A DNA stretch of 64,000 nt from Erythrocercus mccallii (lineage: Eukaryota; Chordata; Aves; Passeriformes; Dicruridae), in NCBI GenBank assembly GCA_013397435.1, contig VZRG01000188.1, positions 649,627 through 713,626 on the forward strand. Reading direction: 5' to 3'. Position 1 is the stretch's first letter. Every line of letters starts with the position of its first letter. Both the position numbers and the translations under genes were made by a program. Of the stretch, positions 1-12,717 are shown in pieces. Under the pieces are notes generated by a model. The model ran no database searches. It saw only the letters and a program-made list of their open reading frames with translations, and was not told where the DNA came from.

Positions 1-1140
1 TTAATTCTGTAAGACATCCAAGATACAGAAAAATAAAATATGTTTTATTTAAAATTTACAAATATAAAAAGAAGTAAAGATCAATTTTTTCCCCAATCCA
101 GCTTGTGAATTGAAACATTTTGGATAAATCCCTTAATTTCATTTGCATGCAGCATTTTTCACAAGTCCATTTTTGTCTCTAATTAACGCAAAACTCACTT
201 TCCATCACACAGCTGAGTTATCAAGTCCTATTGCTGATGAAAGAAGTTCCAATCTGAGTTTGCCACCGGAATAATAAGGTTGGTGGGGGTGTGGATTCAT
301 AGAAATAAATATATTTTTTTTCTGCTTGCTGTCTTAGAAAGATCATATATTTTACCTACCAAGTAAAGTCACTGATATTTACAACTTGTGTGACCTCTTT
401 TGCTTTACATGGCTCATTTCATTTACTTAAACTGCTCCAGCCATGTTTCCCAAACAGTCTGTCTGGCAGAGAATTGCACCTCCCAGCAGAAATAAACCAC
501 CCACCTGAGCAGCTTCTGCCTGTCTGAAATTCACTGCTCAATTGCAGTATTAGTAGAAACTGAGACCACGGCAGTTCTAACTTCTCAAAAACTGCTTTGG
601 ATAAATGGATGTGAGAAGAATCCTACGGGTGGCAATAAACCTCGTGGAAGGAAGAGCCTTGCTTCTTGTACAAAATTAGCTGGCTCATTAACTGTAATTA
701 TACCAGCCCTATCACATTATGAGGGTCAAACACAGAAACAAACACAGCAGACAAATCTTTAGGCATTAGGAAATTTGCAAGTGTAGAGTCGCCCATCACT
801 CTTCTCCTTGTAAACCAGCATGTGTTGTCTTACCAGCACTGCCAGCATGAGAACTAAATGTGAGAGTCATAAAGGGATGACACAAAAGAATCACACTCAC
901 AGAGAGCAGGAGGAGCAGAGAAACACAAAAGCTCCTGCAATTTTTTGTGTTGCTTGTTATCTTGAGTAGAATGGGTTGGTCAGAGATCACAGGAGCCACA
1001 ACCTGGCTCCAACTTTGTCACAGCAGAGGTCACCAGGCAGTGCCTCACACGAAGCTGAGGCTGCCCAGCCCTGTCCAGAGAGCTGGTCAGTGGAGGCCAT
1101 CCCTGCTGCAGTCCAGATAAACAGGAAAAGTGAGTGGTAT
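1..1140. other. Unique AT-rich sequence, no gene
   Basis: This is presumed intron or 3' flank of TSNARE1. No exon, repeat or RNA gene was recognised. I looked on the minus strand for the next SNARE exon (expected to encode a SIEA-like peptide after the zero layer) and did not see it. Confidence 0.5.
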
Positions 1141-1569
1141 TAATGCCTTGGGAAGGCTGACCCGAAACAGAGAGTGGACAGAGCTAGAGAATAAAGTAGG
1201 TATTTATTGAAAGGCTTTTAGGGTACACCTTGGGCAGGACAGGAGCCTGACCAGGGCTACACCCAAGGTGGTCACAAAATGGACCACCAATCACAAAGTC
1301 TCACACTTTTATAACTTTTGGTCTATTTGTATATTGGGGTTTAATTGTCCAATTACAGCTTCAGGTTGTGAAGTCTCATCATTCTTGTTCCTCCCTTCAG
1401 TCCACCATTGTTTATGCTTTTGGGCCTGAAAGTTGCCCTTGGTCTCCAGCAAGAAAAGAATTTTTTTTGGCTACCTACCCTGTGAAGAGAGCTTACTAGC
1501 ACTTAATATGAGGCTCAGAACTAGGCAGCACAGAATCTGAAAATAGGGAAGCTAAAACTTAAGGTATCA
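1141..1569 (-). mobile_element. Solo LTR, family A copy 1, 4-bp target-site duplication
   Basis: The 429-bp element is an inverted copy of the LTR at 18453-18911. Read on the minus strand it begins TGATACCTTAAG and ends CCCAAGGCATTA, with near-perfect short terminal inverted repeats. It holds a TATA box (TATAAAAG, 1306-1313) and a polyadenylation signal (AATAAA, 1203-1208). The host bases gtat flank it on both sides (1137-1140 and 1570-1573). A 4-bp duplication is typical of gammaretrovirus-like (ERV1) insertions. No internal retroviral sequence remains, so it arose by recombination between two LTRs. The last base pair differs from the canonical TG...CA end (TTA instead of TCA), which suggests age. 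It lies in sense with TSNARE1. Confidence 0.85.
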
Positions 1570-1582
1570 GTATAAAACACAC

Positions 1583-1768
1583 CACAGAATCACAGAATGA
1601 TTTGGCTTAAAAGATACTTTAAATATTATCTCATTCTAACCCTCTGCCATGGGACACCTTCCACTAGACCAGGTTGATCAGAGACCCATCCAGCCTGGCC
1701 TTGGATAATTCCAGGGGTAGGGCAGCCACAGTTTCTCTGGGGAATCTGTGCCAGTGACCCACTGACCA
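1583..1768 (-). mobile_element. CR1 LINE 3' fragment
   Basis: It begins cacagaatcacagaatga, the reverse of the CR1 3' terminus, then follows the consensus through ctgccatggg and cagcctggccttgg. It lies 13 bp from the LTR at 1141-1569. Confidence 0.9.
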
Positions 1769-2959
1769 TGGCCTTCAAATTGTTGCCTACAAGGCAGTTA
1801 AGGATAACACCACCATACAATTTCAGCAGCTGGGGTGCTCTGCAATACAGCTTTGTTAGACTTAGCAGAAACACAATGGATGACAGGGCTTACACTGAAA
1901 GTGAACAAAGAGAAGGGAAGTCTCTTGGGAAGTGAATGGGAATGGAATAGATTCAGGAACACCCCAGTGTACCCTTCCTTCATGGGCTGTGCTCTGTACT
2001 GACACATAACTCTGGGTCTTATCAAGTGCCTGAAAGCAACACAGCCAAGAAAAGATTTCCCAATCCATCAGGAACCAATATGAACATAATTGTACACATT
2101 CCCATAACAGCCTCCTCTGAGTTTACTTAAGAATCTCAACCAAATGAGAGACTTTGCAGACCACATTCAACTGATCAGAGATATTAAAGCTGTTACATTC
2201 AGGTATTTGGGGACCATTCTCAAGATGTGCTCATTTTCTGCAGATGTCCCAACTGAGGCACATAACTCAGGAGGGTTTAGTTAAGGCTCCAGCTGAATGA
2301 TTTCCCAGCTCAGTTTGCAGTCTGACAACAGACTCCTGGCTGTGCCATCCAGGGAGTCAGACTGGAGGAGGACATGCTGATGGGTCCTCGTAACACATGT
2401 CAAACCAGCCTTCAGGTCAGAAAGGCAACAAAGTGGACTTGATTTCACAGGAAAAAAAAAAAAATTAAAAAAACCCCAAGCGCAAAACTGGAAAACCCTC
2501 CACATGTTCCAAAGCTTCCAAAAGAAGCAAACCATTTGCATTCATGCAAATGTCTTTTCCTTTGAAGGAAGTTTATAGCTATTGTTACCATCACTAGGCA
2601 ACAAGTGAAAATGGGGTTCTTCAGTGAATGACAGCACCACACAAGGACTGAACACACTGGCCCATCAGGAAGTTCCTCCTGACTGAAGGAAACCAGCAGC
2701 TGTGATGTCCTTGCTTTTTTTTTCCAGGTCTCTGGGCTCCAGCCTGACAGATACCAGGCAGAGATGTTTGTTAAGTGAGGGAGCATCGACTTTAGATCAT
2801 GTTAAGAATGTTTTTCACCCAGTTATTTTTAAATATAAAAAGTCCAGACTACAAGAGTGAAGTGAAAGCTAATCAGCACCAACACCTAAGTCTGGATAAG
2901 TATTGGTCTAAAAACAAAGTCTGAGGAAGTCTTAAGCTTGACACAGTAGGACATTGATG

Positions 2960-3412
2960 TGTTCTGGGGAGGCCACCAAGTTAATTAGAGGGATGGAGCG
3001 CCTCTCCTAGGAGGAAAGGCTGAGCCAGTTGGAGTTCTTCAAAGTGGAAAAGAGAAGAGTTTTTGGTGACCTGATTGTGGCTTTCAAGTACCTGAAAGGA
3101 GCCTGCAAGAAAGACTGAGAGAGATTGTTTACAAGAGCCTGGAGTGACAGGACAGGAGGGAATGGATTAAAATTAAAATAGAGTAGGTTTAGTAGGAAGA
3201 AATTCTTCCCTGTGAGGGTGGTGAGGCCCTGGCACAGGTTTCCCAGAGAAGCTGTGATTTCCCAGAGAAGTCTCATCCCTGGAAGTGTCCAAGGCCAGGC
3301 TGGATGTGGCTTGGAGCAACCTAGAATAGTGGAAGGTGTCCCTGCCCAGGCAGGAAGTGGTTGATCTTTAAGGTCCCTTGCAACCCAAATTGTCCTATGA
3401 TTCCATGATTCT
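2960..3412 (+). mobile_element. CR1 LINE 3' fragment, about 450 bp
   Basis: It follows the CR1 consensus from the ctcctaggaggaaaggctga region through gaagaaattcttccctgtgag to the 3' end tatgattccatgattct. It is one of the longer plus-strand copies and contains a local duplication of the cccagagaag motif near 3242-3270. Confidence 0.9.
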
Positions 3413-4299
3413 TTCAGACAGTGACATTTTCTGTGCAAAGATAGATTTGTGTACATTCATTCTGGGCAAAGAATTGTAAATTCCTTCCTGTGTTGCTGCT
3501 CTTGCAATATTAAAATAGATGGACACTGTGTGACCTTGGGATCTTTTCTCATTTTAGGTAGTTGGGAAAATTAAGATACATAAAGCTTGGTTCTAAAAGT
3601 GCTCAAGAGTCAGAAATGTGATGCTTTTAAAAGTGTAAGATGTTCTCAGAACAATGTGGGTCTTTCCTTGTGGCTTTGTGAAATGCAATGGAGCTGTAAA
3701 CAGTGATAGAAGTGGTGGAGGCTGGATTAGAGCAGTTTAGGAAAGGGATGTAGGTCTTGAGTGTTATTCTGGCATAACTGTTAAGGTTCCATACACAGGT
3801 AGCATGGAGAAACAGCTTTTCTGAAACAAAGATAATTTCCTTTTGCCATAGGCAAAAAAAAAAATAAAATAGAGCACTAACTCCTATTCAGGTCAACTTT
3901 ATTCTCACTTACAAGACAAACAGAAGCCTACAAATTAGACAAATATGCACTTGCTTTCATCTGGTTCCAATACAAATATTGGCAGCTGTGTTGTTGACAT
4001 TTTCTTCAGAGGAAGTGAGGCTTTAAGGATTCTCTTCTCCCTAACACCAGTCACAAAACTGATTGCAAGAAAGTTTGCATCCATATCCCAGTACCACCAA
4101 TCAAAGCACAAGCTCGCACATGTAAAATAGAGATACTCAGTGTGAAATACTGGGAAAGTTTCATACTGTTGGGGAGCTTACAGTTCAGCTGAGTGGCCAT
4201 CTATGAGTATGGAAAGGAGTGATTGTTGCTGTTGCAATCACCTCCAACATAATTTACTTCTCACAGTGCAAAGCCTTTAATCCTTGGATGCTTTGGCTT

Positions 4300-5275
4300 C
4301 AGAATCCTTCTGCAGCCATGACAGTAAAATTTAGTGGAGATGAACCTCTGCTGGCTGTCTGGAGATCTTGCCATTTGTACATCAGACCCCCAAAGCTGTC
4401 CTCAATACATGCCAGAATCTCCTGCAATAGTTCTGTCCTGCTGTGTTGTTCCTCCAGCTGAGGCTGGGGTGGCTGAAATCCCCCATGAGGACCAGAGCCT
4501 GTAAAGGTGAGGCTGTTCCTGTCTGTAGAGGGCCTCACCCACTCTGCCTGTCCTCCTTTTAATCCTGACACACAAAATTTCCATCAGCTTCTCATGCATC
4601 CCCAGGCAGCATCCCAAGTATTCCAGCTGCTCTCTTTACAAAGGGCAACTCTTCCTCCTCATTTTCCTACCCCACCCTTCCTAAAAGAGCCTGCATCCCT
4701 CCAACGCTCATCACAGGGGCCAACCCACCACACCTCCATGATCCCAACAAAACTGTAGCCTTGCAACTTCACACAGATCTCTAAATCCTCAGGTTTATTC
4801 CCTGTATTGTGTGCATTTAGCACCCCAAAATGTTCCTGCAGAGGATTTGGGATATTTGTCCATAATGGTGGTTCCTGGAAGGCATTTCCCTGCTCACTGC
4901 CAGGTCTGAAGGTGACCCTGCTCACACCTCATTTTGGGAACCCTTCTTGCCACACCACCCCCATGTCCTTTTATCAGCAATCCTGTCCTCTGCTCCCACA
5001 GGACTGCTGGTCACACCCTCCCTCCCCCACCATTACTAAATGTCTCCTTATCTGGTGGATCCCAACTCTACAAAACAGCTGCAAATCTGCAAACAGGATC
5101 CCCCTGAACCCCAAACCATGTCAGCAACACCAATTCTACAGTCAATTATTGTTTTCTCCTCCTTGTCTTCTTTCCCCTCACCAGCTCCCCATGTGATGAA
5201 GCTGCTCTGGAGATGCTTTTGCCAAGAGCTCCTGCAGGATTGTGCTGGGAAGACTCTGCTGATTCCCAGCTAACC
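4300..5275 (-). mobile_element. CR1 LINE, 5' region and endonuclease part of ORF2 (broken)
   Basis: Read on the minus strand, the segment encodes fragments of the CR1 apurinic-like endonuclease in order. One is NAHNTGNKPEDLEICVKLQG followed by YSFVGI (about 4720-4815). Another is MGDFSHPSLSWRNNTAGQ (about 4430-4487), where family members carry a GDFNHPDICW-like motif. Frameshifts and stops separate them, so it is dead. The sequence upstream (about 5000-5275) resembles the CR1 region before ORF2. Most avian CR1 copies keep only the 3' end, so this 5' fragment is less usual. The reverse transcriptase part is absent. Confidence 0.75.
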
Positions 5276-7482
5276 CAGGCCATTGGCTTGTTTTGGTTTC
5301 AGAGGCTTGGGCTCACTGATATGGTAATGCAAAATTTAATATTTGTATCAAAGAGATGCCATGACCAGGAACTCGGGCACAGAGTTGGTTTGCAGAAGAC
5401 ATAAAATAACAGAGATATCCTCTCCTATGTCTGCATTCTATTTCTTCCCTTCATGACAGAAACTGCTCTCTCCCTTAGGGAGTGTTATCAAAGTGTTTAT
5501 TAAAGAGATGGTCCACATGCCAGAAAAATTCCTTTTAGATTATTGTAAGAAGCAAGGGTTACTCTGCCTGTGCCATGCACAGATGAAACAAACTCTCCCC
5601 ACAATTCTCCCCACCTCAGGTGAACCAAAGAAGGCTTTTCTCTGGGACCATTTTGCTGAGGGACTCATATTCCCTGGTTTTGTATTTTCCCTGTGTTTCC
5701 CAGACAAGCACACACAGAGCTTTCATTCCATGCATGTCAGAGGAATGAACTAAAAAAAAAAAAAAAAAAAGTGCCAAAAGAGCTGTCTCTTGTCATCATG
5801 GATTTGCACTGTGGGGGTTTAAACATCTCTTGCCTCCTGATTCTTTATCTCCCTTGCTTTTGTGTAATACGAATGTCAAAAGATAAACAGTGGGACCCTT
5901 CAGCAATTGGTTGGGAAGATACCTCGATTGCCTGTCAGGATTAAAAGATAGCCCTTGAAAAAAACTTAAAAATCTGCTGGAGTGCAAGAGGAGGAAGAAC
6001 AACAACAACAAAAAAATCACAAAAAACCTTATGCTAGCTCAAAGACAAAATGTCCTACTTAGTCTAACAGCTTCTCACAGGGAAGTTAATACTGGGATGG
6101 CTTCTATGCATGGGTAAAGTCTTAAAATAATAAATATTGCCTTAAGAAAAGGAGTTGTGAGGATCTTGAAGCTAGCTGATGTATGTTGTCATGTCCCTCA
6201 AGGCATTAGCATCTGATGTGCTTTTAGAGACGAATCAGGCTCCCAAGTTATCCATGTACAAAAATAAGCTTTCAAACCAGCATCAAGAGGGAAAAAAAAA
6301 AAAGAAAAAGAAGAAAAAAAGAAAATATACTAAAAAACCCTCATTTTAAATATAATTTTGATTTTTTTTGCCATCCCTGTGAACTTGTGTGGTGTTTCAC
6401 AGAGGGGTGTAGATCACTCATTTCAGTGTGATAGAAAGTATCTTATGGTGATGGAAATTTGCAGAGATATGAACTCAGCAAAGAAATCCAGAGTAATTAA
6501 TAAGCAGCAGAGAAGAAATTCTGCTTTTAAAATCTGCATATGGCTGTCACAGGACCTGCTCCTGCTCCCAGGAGCACCAGCAAGAACTTCAGCTGAGCCT
6601 CCAGGTGAGAAACATCCCCACAAACCCTGCTGCTCTGGAGTTTAGATCCCTCAAGCAACCTTTAGTGCTATTAGCTCCCAAATTTGGAAGCGGGCAGTTG
6701 TTTCAGAAGTACCATACCACATATTTTTATTGTGCATACAAAAGACAAGAGATAGAGAAAAAAAAGTCTGATTTTTCTTCACATCATCAGAAAAGAGCAG
6801 TGACAAAGACAAAGGTCAGAGAGAGCTGATCTCTGTTCACAAGAAGTGGTGGCTCTCAGTGATGGGCTGCTCCTAAAGGTAGGACTAGGGGTTTCTCTCA
6901 TCTCTTTTCCCAGTTTTCTCCAACCAATTTTTTTCTCCTAGTCATTGGTAGCTGGAGAACAAGAGGAGATTGACTAATAGGCAGAAACTTCAGCCCACTA
7001 TATGAGCACATCTTGATGTCAGGCTTCTGTAAATTTAGTTAGGCACACATTACTATGTGGAATGAAAATTCTATTTGGAAACAAAAAACTGCTTAATTTT
7101 CTCTAATTTCATCAATAATCATGATAATAATTGCCACTATCATTGCTTTTTTTTTAATTACAGCTCCAGGTAGAAAGGAAGAATTGGATCCCTTTCCAGT
7201 TAATGTTATATATTCTCCAGCTCCCTTTTTGCAGTCAGAAGGGAATGGATTCATCTCCCTGTGAATTCTATTTTATGCTAAATATACCAGCAAACTGTCC
7301 ATAACACAAGAACCTTATTGCACAGGGTAGCTTGTCAGATCCAAACATCTCTGGATGAACAAAATGCTCAAAACACAGGGAAAATAATCACAGCATCAAC
7401 AAAGGGCTGCTCATGAGGGACAAGACTACGTTGGAATGGTGGAAGAGGGTAATAAAGCCCATAATTTTCATGTGACACCTAC
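5276..7482. other. Presumed intron downstream of the SNARE exon
   Basis: This block begins after the CR1 endonuclease fragment and ends at the GTAGGT donor of the exon at 7483. It holds the A19 run and an A-rich patch (about 6290-6345). Open frames here are short and random in composition. The gaps 1769-2959 and 3413-4299 likewise show nothing beyond short A runs. Confidence 0.5.
5752..5770 (+). repeat. A19 homopolymer
   Basis: Nineteen consecutive adenines with no visible retroposed gene upstream. Length is likely to vary between individuals. Confidence 0.95.
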
Positions 7483-7555
7483 CTATTGTGTCTCCTTGCT
7501 CGTGCACCATGGAGGCCAGGTCTTTGATGATCTGGTTCACATCCAACATGTCACT
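7483..7555 (-). CDS. TSNARE1: TSNARE1 internal exon: SNARE-helix core with zero-layer glutamine
   Basis: Seen: on the minus strand ctgtctttccag is followed by 73 bp of open frame and the donor GTAGGT. The translation starts SDMLDVNQIIKDLASMV and ends HEQGDTI plus one base, so the exon enters in phase 0 and leaves in phase 1. A following exon beginning AT would give the aspartate expected after this point in the family. The glutamine of HEQG (codon at 7496-7498) aligns with the ionic zero-layer glutamine of Qa-SNAREs, for example the SQGEMID region of syntaxin-1. The hydrophobic layer positions are intact and there is no stop or frameshift. Known: four such helices zip into the trans-SNARE bundle that drives fusion. 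Inferred: this is the functional core of TSNARE1. The C-terminal half of the helix and any transmembrane anchor are on exons not found in this window. Exon boundaries are well supported by both splice sites and by the phase match. Confidence 0.88.
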
Positions 7556-8389
7556 CTGGAAAGACAGAAATCCTAATATTAACAAGGAATGGGGAATATC
7601 CAAGCATAAAAAGCACGTTCCACAGCCCAGCCTGGCAAAGAAAAACACAAACCCAGAAATCTTCATCGGTGTAGAAGTAAAAGGGAAAGTTATAAGGCTC
7701 CCATAGTAAAAGAATTCCCCCAGAGCCATGGTTTGCTGGATCTAAGTCAGCCAGCTGACTCAAGCTTTGTGAGAGGAACAAGTGGAATGATCAGATTTTA
7801 TGGCTGCTTTTCAGAATTGTGGAGGACTAAGGAAAAACAACAATAAAAACAACAGCGGCAAACCCTTCTCTTTCTAAAAAAGTTATTGGTGACGCAGGCC
7901 ATTCATCCCAGACTGTTTTCTCCTACACAGAAAAAGGCCATCTCTCAGCACAACATCCATCTGATGCTATTCATAAACTGATGAAGATACAATCAAAAAC
8001 TTCCTGAATTCGAAATTACCTTATTGGTAGGGCAATACAGAAAGAGCTGTTTGATGAACAGATTCATTTTTATGTTTTCAAGTACTTAAAAAAAAGAAAC
8101 AACCAACCACTAACTACATTCAGCTCTGAAATTTTCTCTGTGAAAACACAGCAAATTATCCATGAGTTTGTTTCCTTCATTTCTGAACACTTACCATATA
8201 AAAGAGCAAATGTGAACATATGTTGACATCATATGACACCGTCTCTTGTAAAAAGAAATAATTTAGCAATAATAGACATAATACTATAGACACTGCTAAA
8301 TGCACTACCAGGAAGGCAGCATTACCAGAGCAGAAAAACAAACACTAGAAAAGGATGTATTTTTTTTTTTCAGCCATACAAGTCAGAGA

Positions 8390-8535
8390 ACCACAGAAGC
8401 ATTGAAATGGGCAGGAACCTCTGGAAATTATTTATCCCAACAGCCTTTCTCAGAGCAGACAACTCAAGCAGGGTGGTCAGGGCCATTGTTTTGTCAGCCT
8501 CCAAGGATGGAGATTCCATCTTGGAATGGATGGCA
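8390..8535 (-). mobile_element. CR1 LINE 3' fragment
   Basis: The reversed CR1 3' end (gagaaccacagaagcattg) is followed by ctccaaggatggagattcc, a conserved CR1 block. The middle carries an internal deletion or divergence. Confidence 0.7.
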
Positions 8536-8557
8536 AACTGTAAGTCCATGGGACCCT

Positions 8558-8760
8558 GTGTGTTGTTTGACCATGGCACCCACCAAATGTGCTGCACCAC
8601 TCCCCTCTATAAGTAGACAGGGGACTCAAAATATAATGAAAGGTTCATAAGATGAGATAAGGACCAGGAGACCTCAACTTCCAAATATCATCATGGGCAA
8701 AACAGACAGATTTTAATCAAATTTATTACTAACACAAACCAGAGCAGGATAATGAGAAAT
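8558..8760 (+). repeat. Unnamed ERV-like interspersed repeat, copy A (fragment)
   Basis: The segment shares gcacccaccaaatg, gagataaggacc, catgggcaaaacagac and gataatgagaaat with the copies at 12718-13204 and 58770-59240. Only the left part of the repeat is kept. It sits between two CR1 fragments in opposite orientation (8390-8535 and 8768-8875). Confidence 0.6.
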
Positions 8761-8767
8761 TTCAGAG

Positions 8768-8875
8768 CTGTCTGGACACAATCCTGTGCTCTCAGATGGC
8801 TTGAGCAGGGAGGTGGGACCAGATGACCCCACTGTGGTCCCTTCCGGCCTGGCCCACTCTGAGATTCCATGATCA
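8768..8875 (+). mobile_element. CR1 LINE 3' fragment
   Basis: The segment reads acaatcctgtgctctcagatg, then gcttgagcagggaggtggga, and ends gtggtcccttccggcctgg followed by gagattccatgatc. These are typical of a CR1 3' end. Confidence 0.8.
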
Positions 8876-11800
8876 TCCCAAAAGAACAAATTGCCTCCAT
8901 CACATTTTTATAAAGAACTCCATTTCCCTACTAGCAAATTTAGAAAATGGTGCAAAATTAATCCATGTCCTCCTACTGAAGTTTGCTATGAGAATATAAC
9001 TGGCATAACACTTCAACACGTAATGCAATAGAACTGCATCAATTTAAAATGAGGTCTGGGATTCCCACTGTGAGTACTAGAACAGACCAAACTGTTGAAT
9101 AACTAAAGATGGAGAAAAAGAGGAAGATTGAAAAAGCTGTGAGAAATCATAATAATGCAAAAAACACTCCCCCAACCACAGATGGGGTAACGCACCACAA
9201 AATGCACTTCATTCCTTCACTTGTCAAGCATAATGAAGTTTTAATTATGGATGGTATTATTCCTAACTTGTAAATACTGCAGAATATTTTGCAAAACAAT
9301 AATATTTAAGTAATTTGAGATTGTACTTGAGCACTGTGTTAGTAAATCATTACTGGGGAATGAGGAGAAATTAGTGGTTTTTTTTGTGTGTAGGGAATTT
9401 TTCTGAGCTTTTTGTAAAAATATTTTAAGGGAAAAAAGTTAAAGTTTAGCAAAATATGAAGAACTGGAATTAACTTTAATGTCCTGTTCTGCTCTTGTTT
9501 AACTGCTTTGCTAAAGATGATTAAGGAAAATATAAACAAACAAACAAATAATACTAAAAAAGCTCAGAACGCTAATTTGTCTCTCTTGGCTAAATTTCAC
9601 TGACATAATTTTTCGTTTCTGTTCCTTGCAATATAAACACAATCCTTTCTACTCTTCAATCTGCTGTATTTTGTTGTGCTTCTTTTTCAGCACTTTAAGT
9701 GAAGGTGGCTTAATACTCACAAATATATTTTAGCAGGTACATTTGGCTAGATAGAGTTTACTGCAATATATTGAATTACACATGCTCCCTTCAACCCAAG
9801 CATTTCCACTGGAATAAAATAGATGATACATTAACTTCTTAGAGGACCCTTCCCAGGTAATTTAGCCATGAGGAGTCAGGCTCTTTATGTCCTGGTCCCC
9901 AGATATTACATGAGGCAGGGAAGAATGAGAAATTTCAGTGTTGTTTGCGAACGGTGCTGGTTCAGCTTTGCCATTTGTATTCAGGTACTTGAAACCAACC
10001 ATCTGCAGCTGCAGAGTATAGATCCTTTCCATAATGTTGCAATAACACTTAAAATTACTGTTTAGCAAATATGCATCAGTGAGAGCCAGCGCTGAGTTGT
10101 GAGGAAGGAAAAGCTGCAACTACTGCACTTCAGGAAAAACAAACAGGGGTGAGTTAAAGCACAGAGCACAAGAACAATCTGACCTGAAGCAAGAAATCTG
10201 TTGAATAATTTAACCTGGCAATGTGAAGTTTCAAAGTCCTTGATATATGTAAGGAAAACAAAGGAAGAAATAGAAGAAAGAGAAATACCCAGAAATAAAG
10301 ACCTTCTATAATGGAATATGCCTTGGAGCTACTCTCCTGCTCCTTCTTGCCAGGTCTGCTCCATCCCCAAGTTCCTCTGAACTTGCCAGGCACCAGAGTT
10401 TGTTAGGAAAATCAGATTGCCTTTGGTTTCCCATGTTTGCACACACTTTGCAGAATTCACAATGAAATACAGCTCCTCATAAATCTCTGACTCCACAGAA
10501 CCCAGGAGTGCAGCAGCCACCACCATTCCCAAAATTCTGTTTCCCTGCCAGCTAACTAGGCTGGGGCTTCCTGGGTTTTAATTAACACCAGCCTTTCCTG
10601 TCTGGCAGCAATTCATTCACTATATTCTGCAGCAAGAGGGAGACAGCTTTAAACTGTTCCATATAAATCCTCCTTATTTTTTTTTTTTTTCTCCCCAGAA
10701 AAGTAGAAATCCATTGTTCAGATTATTAAACAGGAGTTAATATCACCCATTCTGGAGCAAAAAGAATTAAACTAGTCAACAATAAAATGAAATGGCAGTA
10801 ACGAAAGATGGCCAAAAAACCAGAGAAGTGATAGATGAAAAAGCAGAGATGTGAAAGAATTTGAGGACCTTAAGTTCTAGAGGGCTGACTCTCACTGGGG
10901 AAAATTAGTTTGGGAAGTTCTTAATAGAAAGTACTAGGTTAAAATGGCAGAATTATTTGAGTCACTTAACCCGACTCAATAAGTGAATAATGCCACTGCA
11001 TACTACTGAGATTTTGAGAAAATAATTAAATTTTGAAGTCTGACACAAAAATGGTTGGAAATATGATTTTGCGGATAAACCTGAAATTTCAATTTCCCAA
11101 TTTTTGCTTTAATAAAATAAAGATTTCAACATTTTTGAAATTAATTTGTGAGCAAGTCAGGTGATAAAACCCAGATGTTGTCACCAAAGTGGGAACAACA
11201 AATCTCAGCAGCCCATTTCCCCACAGAATGAGCATTACTGAAGTATTTCCAAGACAGCAAATAAGCAAACCTCTTCTCTCTTCCACTCTCATGCCTTGTG
11301 GGGTGAAGATTTATTCACACTGAAAACTTCCAACACAATCCTGCCCTTAATGATATCCTAAGGACAACGCTATATTCCAGACATGGGAATGGTGTCAAAT
11401 AAACCAGAGAGGGGAACATGCTCTCCTCAGAAGGACACAGAACAAATCTGTGCAGTCAATAATTCCTCTCTCACATGGAGCCAGATCCCAGTCTCCTCTA
11501 TCAGTGTCAGCTCAGGTCCTCAAGGGAACAGTCACACTCGTTTCTAGAAATGTTTGCCTTAGGTTTCTATAAAAATGGGATCAAAAGTATCAGTGGTCTA
11601 TCCTATTTAGCACATGTGCTTTGGTGTTTACTCACAAACCAGCCATCCATTTTTTTAAAGGACTATAAATTAGCATTTAAATTAATTGCTTCCTCAATAT
11701 TCAGGAGCTGCTGAATTTTACAAGCGAGGTCACATTCTGATCCATCATCTACTCTGCAGCAAGCAGCCAGGAGAGCTATAAAATAAACCTCAAGGAGATC

Positions 11801-12717
11801 CTGAAAGATGTCCTATAAGACCTATTTCTGCACATGGAAGCACTCCAAAACACAATAAAGCAAAACAAACCCCTTGTGCTTGTTATCTTTGGGGGAAAAA
11901 ATAAAGAAACAAGAAAAGAAAAAAATCAACCAGCAGCCCTTTGTAGTGTCTGTCATGTTTTACCAAAGAGGTGCTGAGATGTTCCTTGTGTGTTGTCCCA
12001 TCTGCAACAGCCATGGGGCATCTCCTACCCTGTGGTCCACCATGTATGGACACAGAAAAACTAATCAGAGCATGGTGTTTGTCTGTCCTCATTCCTTTCT
12101 GAGAGACAGGGGAAGGAAAGGAAAAGGAAAAAAAATAATATAAAACATGAGCAAATTTCTGATGCAAGATAGGCAGAAACTAAATCTTGCTGCAACAGCC
12201 TTTCAACAAATATTTTTCTCTTGTCTATGGCTGGGGAGAAAAAAAAAATGACATTCAATAAATCAACCTGATTCAGCCTAAGCAACAACAGACCAGCAGA
12301 AAATTGTTTGGAGGGCAGAAGCCATCCAGAACAGCAATTACAGACTGAGTTAGATCTCCTCTGGGACTCAACAACAGCCAGAGTGTGGAGTTTCTCTCTC
12401 CCTCTCTTGCCTGTGCACATTTCCTCTCTCTTTTGCTGTCTTAAGAGGTCTGTGTCATCTCAGGGAGTGTAGGACTGTGCTGCATAATTAAAGTGGTCAT
12501 GCTGAGCTTTGGGATGCCAGCCCAGCACCTACCTGGGGACACCAGCTCAGGAAACACAGCAGGAAGGGGGTTCCTGCCCACCAAATCCAAATGGAGAGGC
12601 TCTGGGAGGTGAAGTGCCTCGAGCTCATAGGAGACAGCTGAGGCCATTGCAGAGGGCACCTCAACAGGGATGAGTACAGAGATCCTGCAAGCTGCCAGCT
12701 GGTGTTTTATTCATTCT
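8876..12717. other. Unique intronic sequence, no repeats recognised
   Basis: Nearly 4 kb of AT-rich intron without clear CR1 or LTR matches apart from the T14 run. The frames of 60-120 codons on both strands do not resemble known proteins and lack plausible splice context. Confidence 0.5.
10677..10690 (+). repeat. T14 homopolymer
   Basis: Fourteen thymines followed by ctccccag. On the plus strand this resembles a splice acceptor, but no open frame of interest follows. Confidence 0.95.

Noticed and set aside
6290..6345. A-rich patch considered as the tail of a retroposed gene
   Set aside because: No coding or UTR-like sequence precedes it and there are no flanking duplications.
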